Shown here in pieces: positions 1 through 9,244 of a DNA stretch of 64,000 nt. Position numbers and translations under genes: made by a program. This DNA comes from Rhodopirellula baltica SH 1. GTDB taxonomy: Bacteria; Planctomycetota; Planctomycetia; Pirellulales; Pirellulaceae. The notes under the pieces are model-generated. The model had not been told where the DNA came from, ran no database searches, and saw only the letters and a program-made list of their open reading frames with translations. Each line of letters starts with the position of its first letter. The first letter of the stretch is position 1. Location: assembly GCF_000196115.1 (NCBI RefSeq), contig NC_005027.1, positions 1,178,001-1,242,000 on the forward strand, written 5' to 3'.

Positions 1-527
1 TCGTGACGGACTTCATTGGCGACGGCCGTTCCCATCGCGGTCATCGCGAATTTGCTGGCGCAGTAGACGACTCCGCCCAGCGTGATGGCTCGTTTACCGG
101 CCACGGAGGAGATGTTGATGATCAATCCATCGTGCCGGTCTCGCATCGCACCGATCACTTGGTGGATGCAGCGGTAGGCGCCGGTCGCGTTGATTCGAAG
201 AACGCGGTCCCACTCGTCGGGATCCATTTCGGCCATGGTCCGCTTGGCAATGTTGATTCCGGCGCTGTTGACCAAGATGTCCACGTCACCCACGTTGGTT
301 CGGACGTCTTGGAAGAAAGCTTCGATGCTCTCGTTTTCGGCAACATCAATGGTGTGCGTGCGAACAGGGTTGGGGGAATCGATGGACCCGGCGAGTTCCT
401 TCAGCGGTGCTTCGCGACGGCCACCGATGGTGACTTTCGCACCTGCCATCGCTAATTCGCGAGCGATCCCTGCACCGATTCCGGTGCCTCCACCGGTGAT
501 GGCAACGACTTTGTCTTTCAAATTCAT
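1..527 (-). CDS. SDR-family oxidoreductase (partial, runs off window start)
   Basis: This NAD(P)-dependent short-chain dehydrogenase reads inward from an ATG at 527 (MNLKDKVVAITGGG) and is still open at base 1, so about 175 residues are visible. Seen: the Rossmann glycine motif TGGGTGIG near residue 12, the NSAG motif near residue 90, an N-x-x-S strand (INISS), and the catalytic YxxxK as YCASK near residue 155. These residues order the cofactor site and the Ser-Tyr-Lys catalytic centre of classical SDRs. The C-terminal substrate-specificity region is missing, so the substrate cannot be named. It is divergent from the glutathione peroxidase gene, and the 147 bp between them should hold both promoters. 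Confidence 0.9.
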   Translation of the reverse strand, partial: MNLKDKVVAITGGGTGIGAGIARELAMAGAKVTIGGRREAPLKELAGSIDSPNPVRTHTIDVAENESIEAFFQDVRTNVGDVDILVNSAGINIAKRTMAEMDPDEWDRVLRINATGAYRCIHQVIGAMRDRHDGLIINISSVAGKRAITLGGVVYCASKFAMTAMGTAVANEVRH

Positions 528-674
528 GGTGGAATGCAAGTTGGGGGATGATGCGTGGGGGAAGTTTGATTTTCGAATTGCGGCGGGCATTTCGCAATCC
601 CCCCTTGGCGACACGGTTATAGTGATGATGCTTGTTTTGCTCCCCCTCCCTTTTGTTTTCCCACAGGAAAATCG

Positions 675-1253
675 ATGTCACGTTTTTTGCTTCTCACGCT
701 CGCCCTGGGTTGTCTGATGAATGCTCCTCAACCTGTTTCCGCCGCTGACTCCACTGCGGATCACGAATGCGTGTTGGCTCACGAGGCCAAAACCATCGAA
801 GGCAAGGAAGTGGATCTGCACGACTACGAGGGCAAAGTCGTCCTGATCGTCAACGTCGCTAGCAAGTGCGGCTACACCAAGCAGTACGCTGGGTTGCAAT
901 CGCTGTACGAAGCCCACAAAGACGACGGATTGGTCATCCTCGGGTTCCCTTGCAATCAATTCGGCTCGCAGGAACCTGGCACGAACGCGGATATTTTGGA
1001 ATTCTGCAGCGCTCGGTACAACGTCACCTTCCCGATGATGGGCAAAGTGGACGTCAATGGCGATGACGCGTCGCCTTTGTACAAACAGTTGACCAGCGTT
1101 GAAGCCAAACCGGCGGGCAAAGGTCCGATCAGTTGGAACTTCGAGAAGTTCTTGATCGGTCGCGATGGTCAAGTTGTCGGACGCTACAAATCGAAGGTCG
1201 CACCATCGGACGAAGAATTGGTCTCGGCGATCAAGTCAGCTTTGAAGGGCTGA
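675..1253 (+). CDS. gpx: Secreted glutathione peroxidase family protein
   Basis: A 192-residue thiol peroxidase with an N-terminal signal peptide (hydrophobic residues 3-12, cleavage likely after VSAAD-like residues 20-24). The peroxidatic Cys lies in NVASKCGYT, with the catalytic Gln in FPCNQFG and the Trp-Asn pair in ISWNFEKF. This is the Cys, not selenocysteine, version of the Gpx/thioredoxin-dependent peroxidase family, which reduces H2O2 and lipid hydroperoxides. The signal sequence suggests it acts outside the cytoplasm. The start is chosen for the purine-rich AGGAAAA just upstream and because it gives a complete signal peptide. A strong hairpin terminator follows the stop, so it is probably monocistronic. 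Confidence 0.92.
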   Translation: MSRFLLLTLALGCLMNAPQPVSAADSTADHECVLAHEAKTIEGKEVDLHDYEGKVVLIVNVASKCGYTKQYAGLQSLYEAHKDDGLVILGFPCNQFGSQEPGTNADILEFCSARYNVTFPMMGKVDVNGDDASPLYKQLTSVEAKPAGKGPISWNFEKFLIGRDGQVVGRYKSKVAPSDEELVSAIKSALKG

Positions 1254-1279
1254 GAGCGAGACGTCCGCGCAAAAAAAAC

Positions 1280-1315
1280 GGGGCGAACTTGTCATGCAAG
1301 TTCGTCCCCATTTTT
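1280..1315 (+). terminator. Bidirectional intrinsic terminator after gpx
   Basis: GGGGCGAACTTG (1280-1291) pairs with CAAGTTCGTCCCC (1297-1309) across a 5-nt loop with a single bulge. It is followed by a T run (1311-1315) and preceded by an A run (1271-1278), so it can also work in reverse for the YTV gene on the minus strand. Confidence 0.85.
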
Positions 1316-1498
1316 GTTTGATCGCGTAGTTTCCACAGGAGCACCCCGGTGACTTCGTGGCCGGTGATTCGTTGTTCGGTCGGATGTCCGAATCAACACG
1401 GCCGACGAAGTCGGATGGGGTCGCTTTGTGGAGAGCGTTACGTCAGTGGTTCTCCGGGTAGCCCCGTCGTAGGGGGCTCCCCTGAGATCCGAATTCAA

Positions 1499-3238
1499 TT
1501 AGCAACCGCAAGCTGGTGCAACATCGCAGCCAGCGTCGCAACCGCAGTCGTTTCCGCAGCCACAGCCGTTGCCGCCAAGGATTCCCTTGAGCAAGCTACG
1601 GATAGGACCAGCCGAAGCAGGTGCACATGCTGGAGCACAAGCGTCTGCACAAGGATCTGCACATCCGCAAGCTGGAGCTGGGCAGCAAACGGTGACAGGA
1701 ACTTGCTTGCAAACAACTCGTGGCACGCAACGAGTCACGGTGTAAGGCTCGCAAACTTTGCGGCACTTCTTGACCTTGATCGTTTCTTGGTAGCACTCTT
1801 TGCGGCAAGTCGTGTGGCACACGGTCTTGGTACGGCATTCTGGGATCATCTTGCAAACTTTGTACTCGCAAACCTTGGTGCGGCACTCAGGAACCATCTT
1901 GCAGACGGTGTACTTGCAAACTTTGGTGCGAGGCTCGCAGACCATCTTGCAAACGGTGTAGTTGCAAGTCTTGGTGCGGCACTCAGGAACCATTTTGCAG
2001 GTGGTGTAGTTGCAGGTCTTTTGACGGTTTTCGCAAACCATCTTGCAGACCTTGTACTCAACCGTCTTGCTACGGCACTCAGGAACCATCTTGCACACGG
2101 TGTAGTTGCAAGTCTTGGTACGGCACTCAGGAACCATCTTGCACACTTTGTACTCAACGGTCTTGGTGCGGCACTCAGGAACGCGACGGCACACGGTGTA
2201 AGGGATTTCACGAGTACGGCATTCTGAGACGTACTTGGTGCAAGTCACTTCTTTTTGCTCGCAAGTTGGGACCCAGACTTTCTTGCAGATCGTCTTGGGG
2301 CAACCTTGAACGCATTCCACTCGGCATTTGCCTGGGCAGTACACGGTCCGGCAAGTTGCTGCATCGAAGTACGAAGTACCGGGCTCACGCACGGTGCGAC
2401 GAATCATCGGTCCAGGAACGGTTTCCGTCACAGTTTCCCAGTGTCCACCTTTGACCGTGATGGTCTTGGTGTACGTTTGAGGAACGCTGACGCTGTAGTT
2501 TTCCGTGCGAACCTTTTGTTCTTGCACGGTGTTGTAAACCGTGTAGTTGATGTTTCGCGTACGAGTTTCGTACGTTGGCACCATCACGGTGTAGTTGGTC
2601 ACTTTTTGACGAGTTTCGTACACTGGCTTGTTGACCGTGTAGTTGATCGTCTTCGTACGAGTTTCGTACACAGGTTTCTTGACTGTGTAGTTGATCACCC
2701 GTTGGTGCTGTTCGTAAACAGGCTTGTTAACGGTGTAGTTGATCGTTTTCGTGCGAGTTTCGTACACAGGTTTCTTGACTGTGTAGTTGATCACCTTTTC
2801 ACGAGTTTCGTACACAGGCTTGTTGACTGTGTAGTTGATCGTGCGTTGGCGTGTTTCGTACGACGGTACCATGACCGTGTACTGAACTTCTTTTTGGTGA
2901 GTCTCTGGAACCATCCGCGTACGGTTGACCACTTGGTCTTCGAAGTACACTTCGTTCCGTGTGCGGTAGCGAGTCTCTTCGACTTGCTCCATCACAGTTT
3001 CGCGAACGGTTCGCATCACGGTGTATGAGCCACCGGCGACGGCGGAACCGTCAGCGACAACCGAACCACCAGCGACAGCTGAGCCTTCTGCCATTACCGA
3101 TCCATCGGCAACAACGGAACCACCACAGCTGCTACAACCTTCGTAGCTGATCGCGCCGCTGTAAGCAGCGTGAGCAGCATTAGCGCCCGAGACGATCGAG
3201 ATGATCATCAATGCAGGCAACAACCACAAACGTTTCAT
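1499..3238 (-). CDS. Cys-rich YTV-motif repeat protein (planctomycete cell-surface type)
   Basis: A 579-residue secreted protein with two back-to-back repeat arrays. After the signal peptide (MKRLWLLPALMIISIVSGANAAHA) there is a Val/Gly/Ser-rich stretch. Next comes an array of about nine repeats of the INYTVNKPVYETR type (roughly residues 120-270). A second Cys-rich array repeats the form C-R-T-K-T-C-N-Y-T-V-C-K-M-V-P-E, about ten units (roughly 300-500). The tail is rich in CGC and CADPC. The YTV motif is a recognised planctomycete-specific repeat; a role in a disulfide-linked protein cell wall is inference. I start at 3238 rather than the longer frame to 3475 because only this start begins with a signal peptide and has a GGAG box 9 nt upstream. 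The large plus-strand frames over this gene are shadows of the repeat composition. Confidence 0.88.
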   Translation of the reverse strand: MKRLWLLPALMIISIVSGANAAHAAYSGAISYEGCSSCGGSVVADGSVMAEGSAVAGGSVVADGSAVAGGSYTVMRTVRETVMEQVEETRYRTRNEVYFEDQVVNRTRMVPETHQKEVQYTVMVPSYETRQRTINYTVNKPVYETREKVINYTVKKPVYETRTKTINYTVNKPVYEQHQRVINYTVKKPVYETRTKTINYTVNKPVYETRQKVTNYTVMVPTYETRTRNINYTVYNTVQEQKVRTENYSVSVPQTYTKTITVKGGHWETVTETVPGPMIRRTVREPGTSYFDAATCRTVYCPGKCRVECVQGCPKTICKKVWVPTCEQKEVTCTKYVSECRTREIPYTVCRRVPECRTKTVEYKVCKMVPECRTKTCNYTVCKMVPECRSKTVEYKVCKMVCENRQKTCNYTTCKMVPECRTKTCNYTVCKMVCEPRTKVCKYTVCKMVPECRTKVCEYKVCKMIPECRTKTVCHTTCRKECYQETIKVKKCRKVCEPYTVTRCVPRVVCKQVPVTVCCPAPACGCADPCADACAPACAPASAGPIRSLLKGILGGNGCGCGNDCGCDAGCDVAPACGC

Positions 3239-3693
3239 CGTAAGTTTCTCCACAGGTAACAACGGGACGTTGTATGAACGCAGCTTCCTTTGGCCTGCCG
3301 GATACCCCCCGGCTTGACCTCTTAACCAATCAAAACCCAGACTGCTAAACCGATCCGCTGCCTGATTCACTGTCACGGTCGTGCAGATTGCCCGTCGACT
3401 GAACGAAGGCCGAGGCTGCGGGAGTGAGAGCGGGATGGCCCACACGTGGGCCAGGGAGGGTCGGTAAGGCTTCACTTACCAGCCGGTCAGAGATAAGCTG
3501 TGCCCAATGCGTATGAGGCACAGGCGAGAACTCTGCGGACTAGTAAAACTGATCTTGATGCACAAACTTCATCGTCTGCGGGACACTCGTTGAACAAGCA
3601 AACAGGGCAGTCCTGGCAAAACGGAACGATTGGGTCGTCAAGTCCTGCCGACCTTGCGGGTTGTTCCAATCGCAACGACTGTGCGGCTGGATC
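3239..3693. other. Intergenic region between YTV gene and rex
   Basis: 455 bp between divergent genes. It must hold both promoters. I see no convincing gene; the short frames here lack family resemblance or a start with a ribosome site. No clear Rex-operator palindrome was found. Confidence 0.5.
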
Positions 3694-4374
3694 ATGAACA
3701 TGAACACCGATCACGAAACGAGCGATTCAGGTGGTTCCGATGAGGGCGATCGTAGGGCCGAGTTGTCGACTCCAGCGGTCGGTCGATTGTCTCTTTACTA
3801 CCGCGAATTGCACCGTTTGCTGGCGGCGGGAGAGTCTTCCACCAACAGCCGTGACCTGGGTGCGATGGTCAACGTGTCGCCCGCCGTCGTTCGTCGTGAC
3901 CTCAGCTCGATTGGGTCGATTGGTCGCCGAGGTGTCGGATACGACGTCGCGATTCTGGCCGAACGGATTGGCGCGGTTTTGGGGTCCGGCGTGCAGTGGA
4001 AAGCGGTGCTGATTGGCGTCGGCTCTTTGGGCAACGCGCTCCTGCGTTACCGCGGTTTTGAACGCCTGGGTTTCTCGCTTGCGGCGGCGTTTGACACCGA
4101 TCCTGCGAAGTATGGACACGAGGTCGGCGGCACAACGGTTCGTTCGCTGGACGATTTGGAAGAAGTGTTGGCGACGGCGAAACCGGAACTGGCAATTCTG
4201 GCGGTGCCGAGCGAACAGGCCAGCCAAGTGGCAACGCGAGTTCTGGCCGGCGGAATCCAAGGTATCTTGAATTTCGCACCGACAACCCTTCGCGTGCCAC
4301 CGGGCACAGCGATCATCAATGTGGATCTGGCCAGCGAACTGCAGCAACTGGCGTTTCGAATTCAGAACCGCTGA
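3694..4374 (+). CDS. rex: Redox-sensing transcriptional repressor Rex
   Basis: A 226-residue Rex-family repressor that senses the NADH/NAD+ ratio and represses fermentation and respiration genes when NADH is low. The N-terminal winged helix is recognisable (RLSLYYRELHRLLAAGE, then STNSRDLGAMVNVSPAVVRRDLS, the recognition-helix region). A Rossmann NAD(H)-binding domain follows with GVGSLGNAL, then AAFDTDP and a C-terminal domain-swapped helix (VDLASELQQLAFRIQ). Length is close to the usual 210-220 plus a short N-terminal extension. The frame is open upstream from a TTG at 3661; I use the first ATG at 3694, and the ATG at 3700 is equally possible. It converges with the sulfatase downstream. Confidence 0.93.
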   Translation: MNMNTDHETSDSGGSDEGDRRAELSTPAVGRLSLYYRELHRLLAAGESSTNSRDLGAMVNVSPAVVRRDLSSIGSIGRRGVGYDVAILAERIGAVLGSGVQWKAVLIGVGSLGNALLRYRGFERLGFSLAAAFDTDPAKYGHEVGGTTVRSLDDLEEVLATAKPELAILAVPSEQASQVATRVLAGGIQGILNFAPTTLRVPPGTAIINVDLASELQQLAFRIQNR

Positions 4375-4412
4375 GCTCGAGCACGAGCACGAGCACGAGC
4401 ACGAGCTAGAAG
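4375..4412. repeat. Short GAGCAC hexamer tandem repeat
   Basis: Directly after the rex stop lie about four head-to-tail copies of GAGCAC, then AGCTAGA twice. This is a simple-sequence tract in the convergent rex/sulfatase gap; length variation between strains would be expected. Confidence 0.7.
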
Positions 4413-4442
4413 CTAGAAGCCGGCGACCGCCGTCGCCCCCGC

Positions 4443-5975
4443 TCAGTTGTCGATTCGAAGCATTGGGTTCCAGTTGCCGACTTTGTATTCCGTCCGTTTT
4501 CCGGAGGCAGGCATCCCGTTGGCCATTTCTGCTTTTAGTTTCTCAGTCAGCTCGCGAATCACTTTGGCGTTGTTGGGGTCGTTCTTTCGTTCCCCGTGGG
4601 CCAAGTTGGTGAACTCTTCGGGATCGTTTTGATGATCGTAGAGTTCGGTTCCTCGCTTGCCGTCGTCCCAAAGTGTCAAGCGATATCGCTCGGTTCGAAT
4701 CGAATAGCCGTAATAGCGCTGCTTGGTCTGGCGATCGTTTCGCGCGACCATCGACATGGAATAGCCGCGACCGGTTTGCGATGGATCACGCAACATCGGC
4801 ACGAGGGATTGTCCCTGCATCAACTTTTGCGTGGGAACGTCGCACAGTTCAGCCAATGTCGGGTACAAGTCGACCAAGCCAACAGGTGACTTCGCGATTG
4901 CACCTTCGGTGCGTCCCGGTTCGGCGATGATCAACGGCACACCAGCGACTTTGTCGAACAAAGCCTGTTTCTGCCACAACCCTTTTTCGCCCAAGAAGTA
5001 GCCGTGATCGCTGGTGAACACGACGATCGTGTTCTTGTCCAATCCGGTCCGCTTCAGAGTGTCGAGAACCTTGCCGACTTGAGCGTCCATGAACGTTGTG
5101 CTGGCGTAGTAAGCCTGAATCGCTTGACGCCGCAGTTCATCGTTGAGTAGGTCCTGTTCCTTCTTCTTGCTCAACAAAGCAGCGGCGGGGACGTCAGCAT
5201 TGTCTTCTTCCACGTTGTCGAACAAGGGCATGTCTTCCAGCTTGTAAGGCTCGAAGTACTCTTTCGGCGCGACATAAGGTGTGTGCGGTCGATAGAAACC
5301 AACGGCCAAGAAGAACGGGCGGTCGTTGCGTTTGGCACATCGTTCCAAGACCCAGGACGCATCATCGGCGAGCATCCCATCGGTGTGGGCTTCATCGGGG
5401 CGAGGCGATGCGTACCAGGAAAGCGTGCCGCCGAATGCACCCTTTCGAAGCGTGAAGATGTCTGGCTCTTCGATCAGTCGATCGCAACCGGCGGGGTTCA
5501 GTTCCAATTCCCAGGAGGCAGGATCGTCGTGGCCGTTTGTTCCGACCGACTTGGGCACGTTGTAGTGATACAGCTTGCCAACTCGTCCGGCGAAGTACCC
5601 GTCCAAACGAAACGCTTGCGGGAGCGACCAGCGTTCAGGGATAGAATCACGAAAGATTTGGGCGTTGCCGTGAATGCCAGTCGTGTCGGGGTAGAGGCCG
5701 CACAGCATTGAATTGCGTGAGGGTCCGCAAAGCGGATATTGGCAGGCGGCGTTTTCAAACAAGACCCCTCGAGCGGCCAAGCGATCAATGTTGGGTGTTT
5801 GAACGATCGGATCGCCGTAGCAACCGATGCGAGTGTTCAAGTCATCGGAAATGAGAAAGAGAACATTCTTGCGCTGGCTGGCCTTTTTCGCGTCCGGTTT
5901 TTGTCCAAAAGAGAATTGAGAACTGAGAGCAAAGCCGAGTAGGAGTCCGAGACCAAAGATCCGTTTGAGGTTCAT
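4443..5975 (-). CDS. Secreted sulfatase, iduronate-2-sulfatase-like
   Basis: A 510-residue S1-family sulfatase. It starts with a signal peptide (MNLKRIFGLGLLLGFALSSQFSFG), then NVLFLISDDLN (metal-binding Asp pair near residues 44-45). The formylglycine signature is C-G-P-S-R at residues 83-87 (PLCGPSRNS), and metal/substrate motifs follow (GRVGKLYH, FTSDHGYFLGEKGLWQK). The Cys must be converted to formylglycine by a maturase not present in this window. The best family resemblance is the iduronate-2-sulfatase group, which in planctomycetes acts on sulfated algal polysaccharides. ATG 5975 is chosen over the longer frame to 6068 because it yields the signal peptide directly. Confidence 0.92.
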   Translation of the reverse strand: MNLKRIFGLGLLLGFALSSQFSFGQKPDAKKASQRKNVLFLISDDLNTRIGCYGDPIVQTPNIDRLAARGVLFENAACQYPLCGPSRNSMLCGLYPDTTGIHGNAQIFRDSIPERWSLPQAFRLDGYFAGRVGKLYHYNVPKSVGTNGHDDPASWELELNPAGCDRLIEEPDIFTLRKGAFGGTLSWYASPRPDEAHTDGMLADDASWVLERCAKRNDRPFFLAVGFYRPHTPYVAPKEYFEPYKLEDMPLFDNVEEDNADVPAAALLSKKKEQDLLNDELRRQAIQAYYASTTFMDAQVGKVLDTLKRTGLDKNTIVVFTSDHGYFLGEKGLWQKQALFDKVAGVPLIIAEPGRTEGAIAKSPVGLVDLYPTLAELCDVPTQKLMQGQSLVPMLRDPSQTGRGYSMSMVARNDRQTKQRYYGYSIRTERYRLTLWDDGKRGTELYDHQNDPEEFTNLAHGERKNDPNNAKVIRELTEKLKAEMANGMPASGKRTEYKVGNWNPMLRIDN

Positions 5976-6131
5976 CAATGCAACTTCCGCACGAGGATTG
6001 AGACACGGGGATAGAGACTTGTGCGGCAAGTATAAACGAGCGAAACCCACGACGTTGGTAATCAACATCGTGGGTTTCGACTTCGAAGTGATGATGGTGA
6101 TTCGCGGTGGAATGCGAATCGCCTGATTCTG

Positions 6132-7853
6132 CTAGCGTTGAACGCTCTCGTCTTCGGGACGCGTGGCCAATTGGGTTTCGGCATCCAACGTGGCGGGATC
6201 CAATCCTGGGTTCATTTTTGGATAAGCCGATTCGGGGACCACATCGACGGCGACAATCGATTCAATTCCGGTGGCCGTGTCCAAGCTCACGAGCCCATTG
6301 GGAATTCCATCCGGCGTCGGTGCCGGGATCGCGTCGCCATCGACCAACATGGTCGGGATGGCTGGTGCCGCCTGAGGTGCATCCGGTGCAGTGTCAGGCG
6401 TGGGGGCGGGCACCAAATCACCATCGACCAGCATGATTTCAATGATTGCCGAGTTGGGCAATTCATCGGGGACAGCGTCCGGGATCGGAGCCGGAATGAC
6501 TTCGCCGTCGACGACCATTGTGTCGATCGAGTGGACGGCGTCCGGCTCCGCATCAGCAACCGGCTTCGGCACCGGTTCGCCATCAACCAACATCATCGGA
6601 ACTGGCGTCGCAACGATTGACGCCAAATCGTGTGCGACGACATCCAACACATCCGCTTCGATGCTCGCCCGTCGACGCGAAACATCTGCCAACAATCCGC
6701 CCAATTCTCGTGGCGAGAAGCATTCCGCCTGATCCGCCAACTTGCTGATTTGCCAAACCGCTTCCTCGAGCAAGCAGTCCGGTGACGACTTCACCACCTG
6801 GGCTTGGTGAATGTCGCCCTCGTTCAAGTCGTATGGCAGATACGCTTCTTCCAACGTCACGATGACGGGTGAGCTTCCCGCCAAACGATCGATCTCTTCC
6901 TCGACAACTGCGGGTTCCGTTGCGGGCTCAGCCGAGTTTTCGGTTGCGGGGGCCGAAAAGTCATGCTTGGCGATGAAGGGCAAGATCACCGCGGGCTGAG
7001 TGACATCGAAGGGTTCTTCTGCTGCGAGAGCAGCCAGCTCTTCGCGAACGTCGATCGTGAATTTGTGAGGCGTCGATGTTGGCTTCGATGCTTTTTCGAC
7101 GACTTGGCTTTGCAGCACGCTCTTGTCGGAGTCGACTTCAGGTTTGGATTCATCCAACCACCAACGGTTCAGTGCGACCGCTTGAGCCAGGGCTTCGTCG
7201 TCGGCGACGGCTGCTCCGATCGACGGGTCGAGTTCGCCAGCAACCGGTGGCAGTTTAGCCTTGGTGCGAATCATCGCGAACGGTTCGAGGAACTGTTCCA
7301 AAGGAATGCCGATTTTGGCTGCGGTCGAAGCGGCGACGGCGGCCAGCATTTCATTGAAGTCGGATGACGTGCGGCGAACACTGGTTGGTTGAGCGGGAGC
7401 CACTTCAGCGTCGGCGGCGGCGAGTTGCAGTTCATCCTCGACGGCTTCGGTTCCGTCTGCAGCGGGCTGGTCAACTTCGGCGGGGACCGTTTCGGGGTGA
7501 AGGTCGACGGTAACGGTTGGAATCGAATCGTGCGTGCCGGGAATCGCGACGATCGTCTTTTGAATTTGGTCGGTGGCGGCTGCGTCAGTTGGCTTGTCGG
7601 CTTCGTCGGTCTTCGTTTCGGTTTTGTCTTTGGCTTCGTCAACGACGACAGGTGCCGGGTCGATGGGGGCGGCTTCTTCGTCAAAGCGATGGACGAGAAT
7701 GGAAATGCCGCCGGTCAGAGCAGAGTCAACTCGCTTGGCGTGGGCGAGTGAGGGGGCCAGCCCGGTAGCGAAGACTGAACCGGCAATGGCGACCGACAAA
7801 GCGAGGCGTTTGGCGGTACTGGAACAATGACGAATGGGGGAAAGAGTTTTCAT
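6132..7853 (-). CDS. Secreted hypothetical protein with C-terminal 30-residue repeats
   Basis: I do not recognise a family. The 573-residue product begins with a twin-hydrophobic signal peptide (MKTLSPIRHCSSTAKRLALSVAIAGSVFATG, ending near LAHA). The protein is acidic and Ala/Pro/Val-rich, with low complexity near residues 45-120. Near residues 440-560 there are four imperfect repeats with the core M-x-V-D-G-(D/E)-x-(V/I)-P-x-P-x-(P/A)-D, giving MLVDGDLVPAPTPD, MLVDGDAIPAPTPD, MVVDGEVIPAPIPD and MLVDGEPVPKPVAD. The repeat spacing is about 30-33 residues. The start at 7853 gives the signal peptide; the frame is open further but without one. A structural or surface role is only a guess from composition. 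Confidence 0.75.
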   Translation of the reverse strand: MKTLSPIRHCSSTAKRLALSVAIAGSVFATGLAPSLAHAKRVDSALTGGISILVHRFDEEAAPIDPAPVVVDEAKDKTETKTDEADKPTDAAATDQIQKTIVAIPGTHDSIPTVTVDLHPETVPAEVDQPAADGTEAVEDELQLAAADAEVAPAQPTSVRRTSSDFNEMLAAVAASTAAKIGIPLEQFLEPFAMIRTKAKLPPVAGELDPSIGAAVADDEALAQAVALNRWWLDESKPEVDSDKSVLQSQVVEKASKPTSTPHKFTIDVREELAALAAEEPFDVTQPAVILPFIAKHDFSAPATENSAEPATEPAVVEEEIDRLAGSSPVIVTLEEAYLPYDLNEGDIHQAQVVKSSPDCLLEEAVWQISKLADQAECFSPRELGGLLADVSRRRASIEADVLDVVAHDLASIVATPVPMMLVDGEPVPKPVADAEPDAVHSIDTMVVDGEVIPAPIPDAVPDELPNSAIIEIMLVDGDLVPAPTPDTAPDAPQAAPAIPTMLVDGDAIPAPTPDGIPNGLVSLDTATGIESIVAVDVVPESAYPKMNPGLDPATLDAETQLATRPEDESVQR

Positions 7854-8315
7854 GATTATGTTTTGGCCGGAGATCAGCGAACGACGTCTTGGAATAATGA
7901 GTTCACTGCGAAACCGGAGTTTGTATAAATGTGATGGTGGGCTGTGAGGTGGGACAGAGCGGCAAGGCATTGCCGAAGTTGGCGCCGTCAAAATCGTCTG
8001 ATGGAGATCCCGCTCCAACGCACGCTATCGGCGACTTGAAGGGCTGGGGAATTGAAATCGCCTGGGAAAGCATTTCGTTTTCACCTCGACCGTTCAGGTT
8101 GTTCCGGTTGGGTAAAGTCCCGTCAGTTTCACGCCCGCTTTATTGAAGAAACCTCCACAATTCGCCTACTGAAACGACGTACACGGCGCGCTTCCGGATG
8201 AAGCCAGCGATGGGGAATTGCCAGAACGGGAAGCGGTGCTGCGAGCTTCCCACCATTCCCAATTGGAACGAACCCGGTACGCTTTTGGTTGCCGCAGCGA
8301 TGTCAACGCGGCTGA
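7854..8315. other. Intergenic region, no gene seen
   Basis: About 460 bp between divergent genes. I see no supported ORF, RNA or terminator. Both flanking promoters should lie here. Confidence 0.5.
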
Positions 8316-9020
8316 TTGGTCCCAAAGAATGTCACGAGCAGGTTTGTAGTCTTGAGTTCTGCCAAAGGTCCCCTTCTCGATCCCACGATGTTGTTCCGAT
8401 TCGAAGTTCGGCTGCAACAACACACGTTGGATTGGACCTCGCGAGGTTTGTCTTTGCCGACATCGTGCCGGGTGCCATCGTTCGCTGCCCTGTCAGGCGG
8501 TCCGATCTACGCGGATGTACGCATCGCCTGGGACGTGTCCGGTATCGGATTTCACTTGCTCGTCAACGGAAAGCGTCAGCTGCCATGGTGCCGCGAGACG
8601 CGGTTGGATGAGAGCGATGGTCTGCATTTATGGATGGACACGCGGAACAGCCCGAACATTCACCGAGCGACACAGCATTGTCATCGCTTCCTGTGGCTGC
8701 CCGCTGGTGGTGGACCAAAGCGGGAACGCCCCGTCGCGGCAATGGTGCCAATCAATCGAGCTCGGACCAATCCAAAGCCGATCCGCCCGGACGCCTTGAA
8801 GATTCATGCGATTCCGCGACATGACGGCTATGAGTTATCGGGTTTGATTCCCGCCGATGCGCTCACGGGTTACGACCCGAAGGATCAATCTCAAATTGGT
8901 TTCTACTACCTCGTCGCAGACCGGGAACTGGGCAACCAAGCGTTGACGCTGAGCACTGATTTCCCGGTCGCGGAAGATCCATCGTTGTGGTCCGAAGCCG
9001 CATTGATCTCAAACTCATAG
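8316..9020 (+). CDS. CBM9/DOMON-like carbohydrate-binding-fold protein (tentative)
   Basis: Up to 234 residues. The central part reads like a family-9 carbohydrate-binding or DOMON-like beta-sandwich: ADVRIAWDVSGIGFHLLVNGK, then ESDGLHLWMDTRN, then LSGLIPADALTGYDP and IGFYYLVADRELG. In that family the D-G-L-x-L-W-x-D-T-R strand carries the ligand-facing aromatic residue. There is no signal peptide in the visible reading. The start is uncertain: the frame opens right after a stop with TTG at 8316, and the first ATG is at 8388 (MLFRFEVR); neither has a clear ribosome site. Function not established beyond the fold suggestion. Confidence 0.65.
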   Translation: MVPKNVTSRFVVLSSAKGPLLDPTMLFRFEVRLQQHTLDWTSRGLSLPTSCRVPSFAALSGGPIYADVRIAWDVSGIGFHLLVNGKRQLPWCRETRLDESDGLHLWMDTRNSPNIHRATQHCHRFLWLPAGGGPKRERPVAAMVPINRARTNPKPIRPDALKIHAIPRHDGYELSGLIPADALTGYDPKDQSQIGFYYLVADRELGNQALTLSTDFPVAEDPSLWSEAALISNS

Positions 9021-9055
9021 ATCGCCGCGACGTTTGCGGCCTCGTTCCAGAGCAG

Positions 9056-9166
9056 TTGCTGATTCGACTCAGTCACGCTGGATGAGCTATTAGGGCGTTC
9101 GTCCCGGTTGGCGTCCTGTCAACCGCCGCGAGCGCGGTACGGCTCATCGGATCGACAGTTCGCTAA
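9056..9166 (-). repeat. Degenerate copy of the MITE-like palindromic repeat
   Basis: Read on the minus strand, this aligns to the 116-bp element at 23075-23190: GAGCCGTACCGCG, GCGGCGGTTGA, GCCAACCGGG and AACGCCC occur in the same order and spacing. The terminal inverted repeats have decayed (left end approximates GAACTGTCGAT). It is an old relic. Confidence 0.65.
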
Positions 9167-9244
9167 CGCTAACGCGAATGGAGGTTGCTACGAATCGCGT
9201 TGAATTGCATCCAAAGTGACACTCGCCCAGCGAAGCACCGGGAA

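Noticed and set aside
1349-3028. Long plus-strand frames opposite the YTV gene
   Set aside because: They mirror its repeats in another frame, have no start signal or family match, and the minus-strand protein explains the bases fully.
4379-4404. GAGCAC repeats as a CRISPR array
   Set aside because: Six-base head-to-tail units without spacers; simple-sequence repeat only.
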